A stretch of 64,000 nucleotides of DNA from Deltaproteobacteria bacterium (GTDB lineage: Bacteria; Myxococcota_A; Polyangia; Polyangiales; JADJMO01): NCBI GenBank assembly GCA_016182965.1, contig JACPFM010000109.1, positions 1-64,000 of the forward strand, written 5' to 3'. The position numbers and the translations under genes are program-made. A model generated the notes under the pieces. That model was not told the DNA's origin. It searched no databases and saw only the letters and a program-made list of their open reading frames with translations. How positions within the stretch are numbered: position 1 is the first letter of the stretch; the number at the start of each line of letters is the position of its first letter. Positions 1 through 8,518 of this stretch are shown piece by piece.

Positions 1-202
1 CCAGCTCCGCCGCGGCGGGCGGGCCTCCGCCGACCGCGCTCGGCGGAGCCGGCGGCGTCGCCTTGGGAGCCCCGCCCGCGTCGGCGAGATCGAGCTGCGC
101 CGTCCGCTCCGACGCGTACGTCGTCGGACGCTCGCCCGCGCGCTGCTCGCAGCCGGCCGCGAAGAGCGCAGTCCCGATCACCATCGCAGCAGTCGTCCGC
201 AT
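1..202 (-). CDS. Lipoprotein, C-terminus beyond window
   Basis: The start is ATG at 202-200, preceded on the minus strand by a good ribosome site (GGAGG, 6 bases upstream). The N-terminus is a lipoprotein signal with a hydrophobic core ending in the lipobox ALFAAGC, so the mature protein would begin at Cys18 and be lipid-anchored. The rest that is visible is a charged stretch followed by a Pro/Ala/Gly-rich linker, and no domain can be recognised in the 67 residues available. It reads out of the window on the left. The lipoprotein call is supported by the signal; the function is unknown. Confidence 0.75.
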   Translation of the reverse strand, partial: MRTTAAMVIGTALFAAGCEQRAGERPTTYASERTAQLDLADAGGAPKATPPAPPSAVGGGPPAAAEL

Positions 203-281
203 GGTCTTCCTCCGTGTCAGGGGCGCTCGGCCGCCATGAATGGCCCAGGTGCTCGACCTTCGGCAGGACGCCTCGAGCGGC

Positions 282-611
282 TCAACGCACCGTCAGCTCG
301 TTCACGACCTGGCGGACGCCGTCGGTGTCGCGGGCGACCTGTTCCGCGCGCCGCTTCGCGTCCTCGGACGGCTGGGTGCCGCGCAGGTACACGACGCCCT
401 GAGCCGTGTCGACGTCGATGTCGCGCGCGTGGACGAGCTCGTCGTCGGCCAGCTTGCCCTCGATGGCCGCGGTGATCGCGATGTCGTTGGTCGCGGTCGC
501 CGCCTTCTCGGCCGCCTCCTTCGTGCCGTGCGCGGCGCCGACGGCCGTGTTCTTCGCGGGCGTGCACGCAGCGAGCACGGCGAATACGGAGAGGATCATC
601 AGGGGGCGCAT
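282..611 (-). CDS. BON-domain lipoprotein (OsmY-like)
   Basis: A 109-residue protein. The signal peptide ends in the lipobox LAACT (Cys16). Residues about 45-107 form one BON domain: an amphipathic helix (AIEGKLADDELVHARDI), then V-D-T-x-x-G-V-V-Y-L-R-G, a second helix rich in A, E and R, and the closing VVNELTVR. BON domains bind phospholipid or help keep the envelope intact, as in OsmY; most secreted ones carry one or two copies. It lies 79 bases downstream of the partial lipoprotein gene on the same strand and may share its transcript. The domain call is strong; the physiological role is inferred from the family. Confidence 0.85.
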   Translation of the reverse strand: MRPLMILSVFAVLAACTPAKNTAVGAAHGTKEAAEKAATATNDIAITAAIEGKLADDELVHARDIDVDTAQGVVYLRGTQPSEDAKRRAEQVARDTDGVRQVVNELTVR

Positions 612-695
612 GAGCGGTGGTCGTGCATCGCGGATACCACCTCGACGCGACGAGGCCGCCCGACGCGGATCCTCCGATGCGACCGATGGGGCGAT

Positions 696-2840
696 TCACT
701 TCGGCAGCGGGATCGGCACCGCGCTCGGGATCGGGAACGGCAGAGGGAAGGGGAGCTCCGGCGTCGCGGGCACCGGCGCCTCGGGCTTCGACGGCGGCGT
801 CTTCGACGGCGGAGGCGCGCTCGGCGTGCTCGAGGGGAACGGCCACGCGAACCCTCCGGTCCACGGTGTCCACGACGTGGGCGTCGATCCCGGCGTCGGA
901 GGCGCCGGCCACGGCAGCGACCAGGGCAACGGGATACCGCTCGCCACCGCCGTCGGAGCGGCGACCGGAGGCGGGGTCGGAGTCGGAGGGCTGGTGGGTG
1001 CGGTCGGCGGCGTCGGCTGCGGCGTCGGCGGCGTGGCGGGACCAGCCGGCGGCGGGATCGGCGGCTGCGGCGCGCCGGCGCCTTCGACGACCTTGCCGGG
1101 ACCCCAGTCGAGCCAGTAGCGCCCGAGGAACCGCGGACGCACGCGCAGCAGCACGCGGCCGCTCTCGACCGGGTACCAGAAGCTCGTCGCGGCGGCGGCG
1201 ACCTCGTGCTCCTGGGCCTCGGTGATCTGGCTCGCGTCGACCGACACGTCGTCGAACGTCCACCCGCCGCCGGTGCTCGCCGGGTAGAAGGAGCCGCCCG
1301 TGCAGTCGTAGACGAACCGCACGCGCACGCCGTAGCCGGCGAACGAGCCGAGCGAGACCTGCACGTCGGAGAACGCGCCGGCGGCGCCGGCGGTGTTCGT
1401 GTCGGACCACGCCTCGTGCCACGCGCCGCTGCCCTCGATCTTCACCTCGACGCGCGCGACCTGCGCGACGGTCGCCCACGCCTTGCGGCTCTTGAACCGC
1501 AGCTTGCTCGACGCGTCGACGTGGAAGGTGCGGTCGATCTGCAGCGCGTCGTCCTGACACGCCGCGTGCGCGAGGCGGAACGCCTTGCCCCCGGAGGCGC
1601 CCGGGCCCGTGACCACCGCGTACGCGGACGACGCCTGCACCTTCCAGGCGCCGGCGCCGGACTCCGCGCCGTCGTGGAAGGGACCGCCGAGGCGCGCGCG
1701 CTGCCAGTGATACGCGTCGGCGCGCGGCACCGGCTGGAACGAGTAGCCGGCCTGCGTGCCGACGCCGGCCTTGCCCGGCCCGGCGATGATCGGCCGCACG
1801 GTGTCGGCGCCGGCGGCGGCCGGATCGAACGCGACGGTCGTGTACGTGAAGCTCTTCGCCTTTCCGGCGACGAGCACGCCGTCGATGCGCACGTCGAAGC
1901 GCACGTCCTGCGACGGTCGCGGCATCGTGCCCCAGCCCTCGGACGAGAAGCCGCTCGGCACGAAGACGATCGCCGGGAAGCTCGGGCCCTCGTTGCGCGA
2001 CTGCACGGTGACCGACAGCGGCGCGCCGTCGCGCAGCACCGTGACGACCGCCGACGAGAAGTCGCCCTTGTCGATGGCGAACGACCATCGTGGGAACACG
2101 ACCGGGTAGGGCACGTAGCCGCGCGGCGGCCACGCGACCCAAGCGTCGCGCGTGGTGAACGCGCCGGTGGCGGCGTCGACGACGTAGAGCGCGTTGGCCG
2201 CCTTATTGGAGGCGCCCACCTCGACGTCGCCGGTGCCCATGTTGCGCGTGGCCGGCGAGAGCAACCACTTGCGGTGGCCGACCTTCAGGTTGGTGCCGCC
2301 GGGATCGAGCATGTACGAGTTGACCGCCCCGGGCCCCACGTCGGACAGGGCGAGGTTGCTCTTCGACGCGCCGAACGCGCCCTGCTCCGACCAGTGCTTC
2401 CAGGTCTTCGGCGGCGTGTGCGAGAGCTGGCCGTTGGCGGCCATGATCAGCGCGGCCGCCTGCGCCGCCGACGCGTACTTCGCGTCGTGCTCGATGTCGG
2501 CGGGGACGCCGGCGAGCGCGCGGTAGTAGTTGATCCGCTTCGTCGTCGCCTCCTTGAAGGCGGCGGTGGTGTCGCCGGCGACGCCGGCCTCCACGTTGCC
2601 GGTCCAACCGCTGACGACGCCCTCGGACCCGGCGTACACCGCGCGGAAGAGGATGCGCGAGGCCTCGCGGCTCGCCGGATCGAGGAACAGCCCGCTCTGC
2701 CAGGTGCGCGGCCCGGCGCTCGCCGGCTTGGGCGCGCCGGGCGGCGCGGTCGGCGGCGCGCCGATGTCGGGCGTCCACCCGAGCGCCAAGACAGAGAGGG
2801 TGCCCAGCGTGGAGAGCAGGGCGAGACGTCGGAGGCCCAT
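696..2840 (-). CDS. Secreted CAP-domain protein with MAM-like domain and Pro-rich tail
   Basis: About 714 residues from ATG 2840; a TTG seven codons upstream is a possible alternative. The first 20 or so residues are a Sec signal peptide. Roughly residues 95-215 form a CAP/SCP-like domain: INYYRALAGVP, a long helix rich in Ala, SHTPPKTW, then the late motif HRKWLLSPAT. This domain is common in secreted bacterial proteins of unclear activity. Residues about 380-550 look like a beta-sandwich of the MAM or peptidase-associated type (GKAFRLAHA, FDDVSVDA). The last 130 residues are Pro/Thr/Ala/Ser repeats, a flexible stalk or wall-spanning tail. No protease zinc motif is visible. It is probably an extracellular or surface protein. 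Confidence 0.8.
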   Translation of the reverse strand: MGLRRLALLSTLGTLSVLALGWTPDIGAPPTAPPGAPKPASAGPRTWQSGLFLDPASREASRILFRAVYAGSEGVVSGWTGNVEAGVAGDTTAAFKEATTKRINYYRALAGVPADIEHDAKYASAAQAAALIMAANGQLSHTPPKTWKHWSEQGAFGASKSNLALSDVGPGAVNSYMLDPGGTNLKVGHRKWLLSPATRNMGTGDVEVGASNKAANALYVVDAATGAFTTRDAWVAWPPRGYVPYPVVFPRWSFAIDKGDFSSAVVTVLRDGAPLSVTVQSRNEGPSFPAIVFVPSGFSSEGWGTMPRPSQDVRFDVRIDGVLVAGKAKSFTYTTVAFDPAAAGADTVRPIIAGPGKAGVGTQAGYSFQPVPRADAYHWQRARLGGPFHDGAESGAGAWKVQASSAYAVVTGPGASGGKAFRLAHAACQDDALQIDRTFHVDASSKLRFKSRKAWATVAQVARVEVKIEGSGAWHEAWSDTNTAGAAGAFSDVQVSLGSFAGYGVRVRFVYDCTGGSFYPASTGGGWTFDDVSVDASQITEAQEHEVAAAATSFWYPVESGRVLLRVRPRFLGRYWLDWGPGKVVEGAGAPQPPIPPPAGPATPPTPQPTPPTAPTSPPTPTPPPVAAPTAVASGIPLPWSLPWPAPPTPGSTPTSWTPWTGGFAWPFPSSTPSAPPPSKTPPSKPEAPVPATPELPFPLPFPIPSAVPIPLPK

Positions 2841-2927
2841 GGGATCGAGACGAGCGGCCAAGGCTCGATGTTCAACCGACGCCCCTTCGCTGTCGAGCGG
2901 CAGCGCGGCTCGTCTCGGGAAGACCGC

Positions 2928-3986
2928 TCAGCGCATCACCCTTCCGCGCAGGATCTGCTCCACGCTGTGCTCCCGCTCGAAGGCTTCTGCGATGTCGTCG
3001 GCGGGCACCCGGCCGGTCCGCAGCCGCTCGGCGAACACCGCGAGCGGCGCAGGGTCGAAGCCCCACTCCGGGAGCACGCGCTCGGCGCGCTCGAGCACCT
3101 CGGCGACGCGCCCGCGCACGCCCTCGGCCTCGAGCCCGAACCGCGCGACCTCGCCGAGATCGTAGACGCGCGTCTGCGGCGTCGCGCGGCCCGCGAGCCG
3201 TTCGTCGAGGAGGAGGGTGAGCCAGAGCAGGAGCTCGGCGCCGAAGTCGTCGAACGAGAGCGGCATCTCGAAGGGCTTGAGCTCGAGGCGGCCGCCCTGA
3301 TCGGGGTGGATCTCGATCGCCGGGGCGACCACGCTGCGCATGTGCGTGCGCACCGATTTGCCGACCCGGCCGCGCACCCGCCACAGCTCGCCGCGATACA
3401 GCGGCGTCGCCACGGTCAGCGCCGTGAGCGCCGGCACGTAGCAATCGACCTTGCGTTGCAGGTCGTCGAGGTCGAGGCGCGCGAACATGTCGCCGGGGAG
3501 GCCGACGTTGATGTCGGGTCCATAGGTGAGCATCGCCTCCATCGCCCACTGCCAGAAATCGTGACGACGCTTGTTCTGCGGCCCGCGGAAGGTGTGCTCG
3601 TAGGGGTGGAACGAGAAGGACACCGCGGTGCGACCGCGCGCGGCGAGCGCGCGCTGCAGTCGCCCGTGCAGATCGCGGAGCGAGGCGACGCACCCCTCGA
3701 TCGAGCGGCAGATCGGCGTGCGGATCTCGACGCCCTTCGGCAGCAGATCGATCGGGTTCCACTCCGCGTCCGGCAGGTGATAGCCCTCGACCACGAACGG
3801 GCTCGCGAAGTGGTGCGGGCGCTCGAGCCGCAGCCCCTCGCGCGAGACGTCATCGAGCGGGATCGACTCGAGCGTGTCGAGCAGCTCGCGAAACCCGAGA
3901 TCGCGATACCAGAGCGGTCGGAAGGTGCGCGCGTCGACGAGGAGCAGCTCGGCCTCGATGCCGAAGCGGAAATCCCTCGTCTCCAT
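2928..3986 (-). CDS. Carboxylate-amine ligase of the GCS2 family (YbdK-like)
   Basis: A 352-residue protein starting ATG 3986 with AGGAAGG six bases upstream. It opens with the family hallmark FGIEAELLLVD, in which the Glu residues bind metal, and continues with IEIRTPICRS-type and HPYEHTFRGPQNKRR segments and LELKPFEMPLSFDD near residue 240. This matches the GCS2 family of ATP-dependent gamma-glutamylcysteine or related carboxylate-amine ligases, and the length is usual. The actual amine substrate cannot be told from sequence. It lies 12 bases after fetB on the same strand, so it is probably the third gene of the fetA-fetB operon. That suggests a thiol or metal-buffering link, which is inference. 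Confidence 0.85.
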   Translation of the reverse strand: METRDFRFGIEAELLLVDARTFRPLWYRDLGFRELLDTLESIPLDDVSREGLRLERPHHFASPFVVEGYHLPDAEWNPIDLLPKGVEIRTPICRSIEGCVASLRDLHGRLQRALAARGRTAVSFSFHPYEHTFRGPQNKRRHDFWQWAMEAMLTYGPDINVGLPGDMFARLDLDDLQRKVDCYVPALTALTVATPLYRGELWRVRGRVGKSVRTHMRSVVAPAIEIHPDQGGRLELKPFEMPLSFDDFGAELLLWLTLLLDERLAGRATPQTRVYDLGEVARFGLEAEGVRGRVAEVLERAERVLPEWGFDPAPLAVFAERLRTGRVPADDIAEAFEREHSVEQILRGRVMR

Positions 3987-3998
3987 GCGCCTTCCTGC

Positions 3999-4811
3999 TC
4001 AGCCTGGTTTGGGGCCGGTCTTCCGGTTGTAGATCCTCCGATGCAGGAACCGGTGCTCCTCGTCGAACAATCGACGGAAACCCAAGAGGACAACGGCGCA
4101 CGTCCCGAACGCGGTGCCGGCCGCGATGAGGAACATGATCACGATCTGGTACTTGGCGGCCTCGACCGGCGCGATGCCCGAGAGCAGCTGACCGGTGAGC
4201 GTGCCCGGCAGGCTGACGATCCCGGCGGCGAGCATCGAGTTCACGGTCGGCGTCATCCCGGCGCGGATCGCGCGCCGCAGCGGACCTCTCGCGGCCTCCC
4301 ACCGCGTGGCGCCCATCGCGAGCAGGGCCTCGACCTGCGCGCGCGTGCCGACGAGCTCGGAGGTCATGCGGTCGAGGCCGAGCGCGATGCCGGTCAGGCT
4401 GTTGCCGAGGATGAGCCCGGTGATCGGCACGAGGTACTGCGCCGAATACCAGGGGCGCGGGCTCACCACCGCGATCACGCCGAACGCCGAGACGATCCAG
4501 CCGGTCGCCCACACCGAGCCGACGGCGATCGCGAGATCGCCGGGGAAGCGCCGCGGGCTGCGCTGCACCGCCGACACGCCGGCGATGATGGTCATCGGCA
4601 CCAGCACGCCGACGACGGCGAGCCAGTGGCCGCGCGCGAACACCCACTGCAGCACCATGCCGACCAGCACGAGCTGCACCGCGGTGCGCGCCGACGCGAT
4701 GAGCAGCTGGCGACCCATGCCGAGGCGAAGCGCCGCCGACAGCGCGCCGCTCAGGAGCACCAGCGCCGCGGCGAGCCCGACGCGCCACCAGGGGATGACG
4801 ACGTAGGTCAC
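3999..4811 (-). CDS. fetB: Iron export ABC permease, FetB family (UPF0014)
   Basis: I take GTG 4811 as start, giving 270 residues. It overlaps the fetA stop as GTGA, a typical coupled junction; a longer frame upstream would lie inside fetA. The protein has seven or so hydrophobic segments and the conserved UPF0014 cytoplasmic region: LGNSLTGIALGLDR, then ALLAMGATRWEAAR, then MTPTVNSMLAAGIVSLPG and the loop LTGQLLSGIAPVEAAKYQI. In E. coli, FetB is the membrane half of a putative iron exporter that works with the ATPase FetA and supports resistance to iron-driven oxidative stress. Here the partner is the adjacent gene. Confidence 0.9.
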   Translation of the reverse strand: MTYVVIPWWRVGLAAALVLLSGALSAALRLGMGRQLLIASARTAVQLVLVGMVLQWVFARGHWLAVVGVLVPMTIIAGVSAVQRSPRRFPGDLAIAVGSVWATGWIVSAFGVIAVVSPRPWYSAQYLVPITGLILGNSLTGIALGLDRMTSELVGTRAQVEALLAMGATRWEAARGPLRRAIRAGMTPTVNSMLAAGIVSLPGTLTGQLLSGIAPVEAAKYQIVIMFLIAAGTAFGTCAVVLLGFRRLFDEEHRFLHRRIYNRKTGPKPG

Positions 4812-5620
4812 GGCGCCTCCGAGAGACGTCCGCTCTCCATCCGGATCGTCCGGCCGGCGACGCGCCCGATCTGCTCGGGATCGTGCCCGATCCACACGAA
4901 CGCGCGCCGATCGGGCCGCTCCGCCACCCACCCGGCGAGCGCCCGCTCGACCAGCTTCGCGCCGTCGCGGTCGAGCGACGCGGTCGGCTCGTCGAGCAGC
5001 AGCACGGAGGGATCGAGCTGGAGCACGCGCGCGAGCGCGACGATCTGCGCTTCGCCGCCCGACAGATCGTGGGCGTCCTTGTCGAGGAAGTCGGCGCCGC
5101 GCCCGAGCTGCTCGAGCAGCGCGACGGCGCGCGCCTCGTCGAAGCTCTTGCTGCGCCGGACCTTCAGCTCGAACGGCAGCTCCAGGTTGCGCAGGACGGA
5201 GCCGTCGAAGAGCGGCGCGCGCTGGTGGACGTAGATGACCTCCGCGCGGTAACGAGGCACGCGCCGCCGGCGGATGACGCGCCCGCGCCAGCGCACCTGG
5301 CCCTCGTCGAGCTTGTCGAGCAGCGCGAGCGCGCGCATGAGCACCGACTTGCCGCTCCCCGACGGGCCGACCAGGCCGACGCGATCGCCCGGACGGACCG
5401 AGAGCGACACGTCGCGGACGATCCAGGTGGTGCGCGTCGCCCGGCGGCCGATGCGCTCGGCCTCGAGCCCAGCCTCGATGCTCTCGCGCGGGTGCTCGTG
5501 ACCGACCTCGTGATCAGCCTCGTGATCGTCCTCGTGATCGTCCTCGTGATCGTCTTCGCGATCGTCCTCGTGATCGCCTTCGCGATCATCGGGATCGAGG
5601 TCCGCAGGGCCGTCGGTCAT
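4808..5620 (-). CDS. fetA: ABC transporter ATPase FetA-like, with His/Asp-rich N-terminal extension
   Basis: A 270-residue protein. Core motifs are present: Walker A GPSGSGKS, a Q-loop region YVHQRAP, signature LSGGEAQ, Walker [13 protein letters not shown], and the switch His in WIGHD. The N-terminal 45 or so residues are unusual: imperfect repeats of D-H-E-D/D-D-H-E, encoded by a 12-base tandem repeat around 5490-5605. The ATG at 5620 has GAGGAG eight bases upstream, which supports translation of this extension. E. coli FetA, about 225 residues, lacks it. The His and acidic residues could bind metal ions, consistent with an iron exporter, but this is inference. Confidence 0.88.
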   Translation of the reverse strand: MTDGPADLDPDDREGDHEDDREDDHEDDHEDDHEADHEVGHEHPRESIEAGLEAERIGRRATRTTWIVRDVSLSVRPGDRVGLVGPSGSGKSVLMRALALLDKLDEGQVRWRGRVIRRRRVPRYRAEVIYVHQRAPLFDGSVLRNLELPFELKVRRSKSFDEARAVALLEQLGRGADFLDKDAHDLSGGEAQIVALARVLQLDPSVLLLDEPTASLDRDGAKLVERALAGWVAERPDRRAFVWIGHDPEQIGRVAGRTIRMESGRLSEAP

Positions 5621-5788
5621 CGGCCCACTCCTCTATCACTGGTGGTCACGCGCCTGACCACCGTCCGCCGGAGGCCCGCGGACCGGGTCACATCCTCGTG
5701 ACCCCACCGGCGGTGCAGACACGCGAAATCCAGGGAGATTCCGCGGTTTGTCGCTGGCGTGCACCTTGCCCACCGCGGGGGCACCGGC
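5621..5788. other. Divergent intergenic region between fetA and the TSP3 remnant
   Basis: A gap between genes that start away from each other. It should hold the fetA promoter, but I see no convincing -35/-10 pair and no clear operator. Confidence 0.4.
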
Positions 5789-6279
5789 ATGTTCCGCTCC
5801 ACGCGCCTCGCCCTCCTCGGCTCCCTCTTCGTCCTCTGGTCAAGAACGCAGACCAGAAGGACACCGACAAGGACGGCAAGGGCGACGCCTGCGACGAGGA
5901 CGGCGACGCGGACGGCGTGGCCGATGACGAGGACAACTGCCCGGCGGTGGCCAACGCCGATCAGACGGACTTCGACGAGGACGGCCTCGGCGACGCGTGC
6001 GACGACGATCGCGACGCCGACGAGGTCCCGAACGCCAAGGACAACTGCCCCGATCTGCCGAACGGCGACCAGGCCGACACCAACGGCGACGGCATCGGCG
6101 ACGCCTGCCAGGACCTCGAGGTCGACGATCCGGCCGGCGCCGACGCGCGCGCCGACGCGGGCGGGAGCTGCACGACGAGCGCGTCTCCGGCGAGCGCCAA
6201 CGTGCCGGTGATCGCCGGCCTCGCGCTGGCGGTCGCCGCGCTACGCCGCCGGCGCCGGGGCGCTGCAAGCGCTCGCTGA
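5789..6279 (+). pseudogene. Broken thrombospondin type 3 repeat protein with MYXO-CTERM anchor
   Basis: A signal peptide ([17 protein letters not shown]) begins at ATG 5789, but its frame runs into Arg/Thr-rich nonsense after about 5840. The frame one base away takes over at once with calcium-binding TSP3 repeats: [17 protein letters not shown], then [18 protein letters not shown] and [18 protein letters not shown]. It ends in a MYXO-CTERM-type tail (a Cys near residue 160, a hydrophobic segment [12 protein letters not shown], then five Arg). Such proteins are normally several hundred residues with an N-terminal ectodomain, which is absent here. The simplest reading is a deletion with frameshift that joined a signal peptide to the C-terminal third; an assembly error is possible. 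Confidence 0.75.
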
Positions 6280-6280
6280 C

Positions 6281-6308
6281 GGCGTCGCGTCGTGGCCGTG
6301 ACGACGCC
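6281..6308. terminator. Hairpin between convergent genes
   Basis: GGCGTCG at 6281 pairs with CGACGCC at 6302, with a short inner stem. It sits in the 37-base gap between two converging genes and has no T run, so it would be a weak or factor-dependent terminator. Confidence 0.35.
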
Positions 6309-6316
6309 CCCCGGGG

Positions 6317-7039
6317 TCACATCTCGACGGCGATGCCCAACGTCCACGTGCGATCGCCGACCTGCATCGCGCCGGTCTGGCCGAGGCCGCGGATCTCGGC
6401 CATCGTGAGCTCGCCGAACAGGTAGGTGTGGTGAACGCCCTGCTCGGCGGAGAACGTCTTGGCCGCCTGCCGGTCGAGGATGTCGAGCAGGAACATGCCG
6501 CCGACGGCGTAGAACATGCCGCCGGTGCGCCCCTCGCCGAGCCTGCCGCCGACGCGCGACGCGCCGAGGCCGTTGGTCGACGACCAAAGGCCCAGAGCCG
6601 GCCCGGCCTTCACGTACGGCACGAGGGGGATCCAGGTCTCGCGCGCCAGCACGTCGACGCGCAGCACCGCCAACGCGCCGAGCATCCACAGCGAGAACGC
6701 GGTGTCCTCGCCGCTGACGCCGCTGCCGTCCGTGAAGTTCGCCTTGGCGGTGGCCTTCGTGTAGCCGACCAGGCCGCCGATGCCGAGGCTGCCGAAGTGC
6801 GGAATGTGGACCAGCTGCCAGTCGACCTCGGCGCCGATCATGAAGCGCGTCGCGTCGCCGAACACCTTGTCGTAGGGCTTCTCGCTCGCGCCGGAGAACG
6901 CGTCGTCGACGCTCGGGCGGTAGGGACCGAAGCGGATCTCCACCGCGAGGAACGGATCCTTCGGCGGCGGCGTTTGCGCGTGCGCGACCGTGGCGACGAG
7001 GAGCGGCGCGAAGGCGAGGGGAGCGAGGGCGATCTTCAT
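6317..7039 (-). CDS. Predicted outer-membrane beta-barrel protein
   Basis: A 240-residue protein starting ATG 7039, whose ATG overlaps the TGA of the upstream gene (ATGA), so translation is coupled. A clear signal peptide ends at AHAQ (about residue 22). The remainder alternates polar and apolar residues in short strands with Gly/Tyr/Trp at strand ends (IRFGPYRPSVDD, LGIGGLVGYTKATAKANF, LVPYVKAGPALGLW, WTLGIAVEM), as in small myxobacterial barrels. Function is unknown. With the two upstream genes it forms an envelope set. My recollection is that Myxococcus has a similar neighbouring pair (MXAN_2561/MXAN_2562 families); a homology search would settle this. Confidence 0.75.
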   Translation of the reverse strand: MKIALAPLAFAPLLVATVAHAQTPPPKDPFLAVEIRFGPYRPSVDDAFSGASEKPYDKVFGDATRFMIGAEVDWQLVHIPHFGSLGIGGLVGYTKATAKANFTDGSGVSGEDTAFSLWMLGALAVLRVDVLARETWIPLVPYVKAGPALGLWSSTNGLGASRVGGRLGEGRTGGMFYAVGGMFLLDILDRQAAKTFSAEQGVHHTYLFGELTMAEIRGLGQTGAMQVGDRTWTLGIAVEM

Positions 7040-8346
7040 CGGCGGGGGCGCGCACGACGCGCGAGGCGAGCTGCGACAGCGAACACGAACGCGGAGCCGA
7101 GCAGCCCGAAAGAGGCCTTGGCGCCCGTCCCCATCGAGCACGCGAACCAGCCACCCCCCGCGCCGCCGCCCGCCCTGCGATAGACGGTGTAGAAGTCGTC
7201 GGTCTGCTTCGGCATGCCGCAGGCCACCTCCGACAGCGGGCCGCTGTTGCCCTGCCGATCGGTGGTCCCGAGGGCTACCGCGTAGGCGACCTCGTTGGTC
7301 AGGCCGCTGATGGTGATCTCGCCGCCCGTCGGCGCGCTCTCGTCGCTGCACTGGTACTGCGAGAGCTCGGGTCCGGGGAGCTTGCCTGGCTCGAAAGGAT
7401 CGTTGGCGGGGCAGCCCGCGGGGCGCTCGCCGCCGGTGGTCCCCGCGTCGGTCTCGGCGTCGCCTTCGGTGCCGGCGTCGACGTCGCCGTCGCCTGCCGC
7501 GCCGGTGTCGTCGCTCGCCGCGTCGCCGACCGCGGTGTCCTCTTCGAGCACGTCGAGGCCGCCGTCGCCGGCCTTGGTCGACAGGCCCGCGCTCGCCGCG
7601 CCCTTCTTCGGGAAGCAGTACGCGCGGAAGCCCTTGAAGTCGGAGGTGCTCTGCGCGGTGCTCGTATAGTTCGCGATGAGGATGGTGTTGCCGGCTTCGA
7701 CCGTGACGCCCGTCGGCGCGTTGGGACCGGCGATGTCGTAGAGCGTCTGCACGCCGATGATCTGCTCGGCGCTCCCGCCCGTCGTCGTGCCGGTGCCGCC
7801 GAAGCCGACGACGCGATCGCCGTTCATCGCCATGATCTGCAGCCAGACCTCGGTCGGCGGCATCGAGGCCGTTTTGTCGCAGACGGTGGCCGCGTCGAGC
7901 GTCGACGGATCTTCGACGTTGGTCTGCTTGTCGATCGCCTGGATCACCTGGATGGGCGCGAAGGAGACCTGCTTGTTCCAGACCTCGTCACGGCTCCAAC
8001 TCGCGACCTTCCAGCACTGCGGCGTGGTGGCGCCGGTGCCGGAGCGCTGCGTGGGATCGGCGCAGGAGGTCTTGTCGCGGCGCGCCCAGATCTGGACCGT
8101 GGTCGCCTCGCCGGGGACGTTGGCGAGCAGCAGCAGCACCTTCTGCTTGGTGTCGAAGCAGTCGGCGCGGTTGAACCCGACGTTCGGCGAGTTGATGTTG
8201 AACGGCGAGTCCGCGACGATGCGGCCGCTGACCCCTTCACGTCGGGGGTAGCCCGTGCCGAGGGCGAACTGCGCCTGCGCGGGCAATGCCGAGGCTGCGA
8301 TCGCGCCGGCGGCGGCGACGGCGGCGAGGTGGGCGGGGCGGAGCAT
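7036..8346 (-). CDS. Secreted MYXO-CTERM-type anchored protein
   Basis: A 436-residue protein. ATG 8346 has GGAGAA nine bases upstream and is followed by a signal peptide ending LPAQAQ. The middle carries fibronectin-like strands (TLYDIAGPNAPTGVTVEAGNT; GEITISGLTNEVAYAVALG). A linker at about residues 255-320 is rich in Asp, Ala, Gly and Thr. The C-terminus has a Gly-rich spacer, WFACSMG, a hydrophobic helix (LLGSAFVFAVAARLA) and a final RRARPRR, the layout of a MYXO-CTERM sorting signal. This would place it on the cell surface through myxosortase-type processing. It is coupled to the beta-barrel gene downstream, so the two products probably act together. Confidence 0.75.
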   Translation of the reverse strand: MLRPAHLAAVAAAGAIAASALPAQAQFALGTGYPRREGVSGRIVADSPFNINSPNVGFNRADCFDTKQKVLLLLANVPGEATTVQIWARRDKTSCADPTQRSGTGATTPQCWKVASWSRDEVWNKQVSFAPIQVIQAIDKQTNVEDPSTLDAATVCDKTASMPPTEVWLQIMAMNGDRVVGFGGTGTTTGGSAEQIIGVQTLYDIAGPNAPTGVTVEAGNTILIANYTSTAQSTSDFKGFRAYCFPKKGAASAGLSTKAGDGGLDVLEEDTAVGDAASDDTGAAGDGDVDAGTEGDAETDAGTTGGERPAGCPANDPFEPGKLPGPELSQYQCSDESAPTGGEITISGLTNEVAYAVALGTTDRQGNSGPLSEVACGMPKQTDDFYTVYRRAGGGAGGGWFACSMGTGAKASFGLLGSAFVFAVAARLARRARPRR

Positions 8347-8518
8347 CGACGGTTCTCCGTAACACAGCATTCGTCGTGCCAAGCAGGTGACGCAAGGAAA
8401 TCCCATGCGCCGCGCGCGGAGGACCCTCCGCGAGCGCACGCGTCGCGACACGAACGGCAGTCGACCGGCTGCGGCGTGCCATCTTGGCAGCGGCGCCGCG
8501 GGCCCGACGCGATGGCGA

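Noticed and set aside
240-5234. Open frame of about 1660 codons on the plus strand
   Set aside because: It lies antisense to several well-supported minus-strand genes and is Arg/Ala/Asp-rich. It is a mirror of GC-rich codon bias, not a gene.
8347-8518. Small gene between the MYXO-CTERM and lipoprotein genes
   Set aside because: Open frames here have no ribosome site or recognisable composition, and I saw nothing else in this gap.
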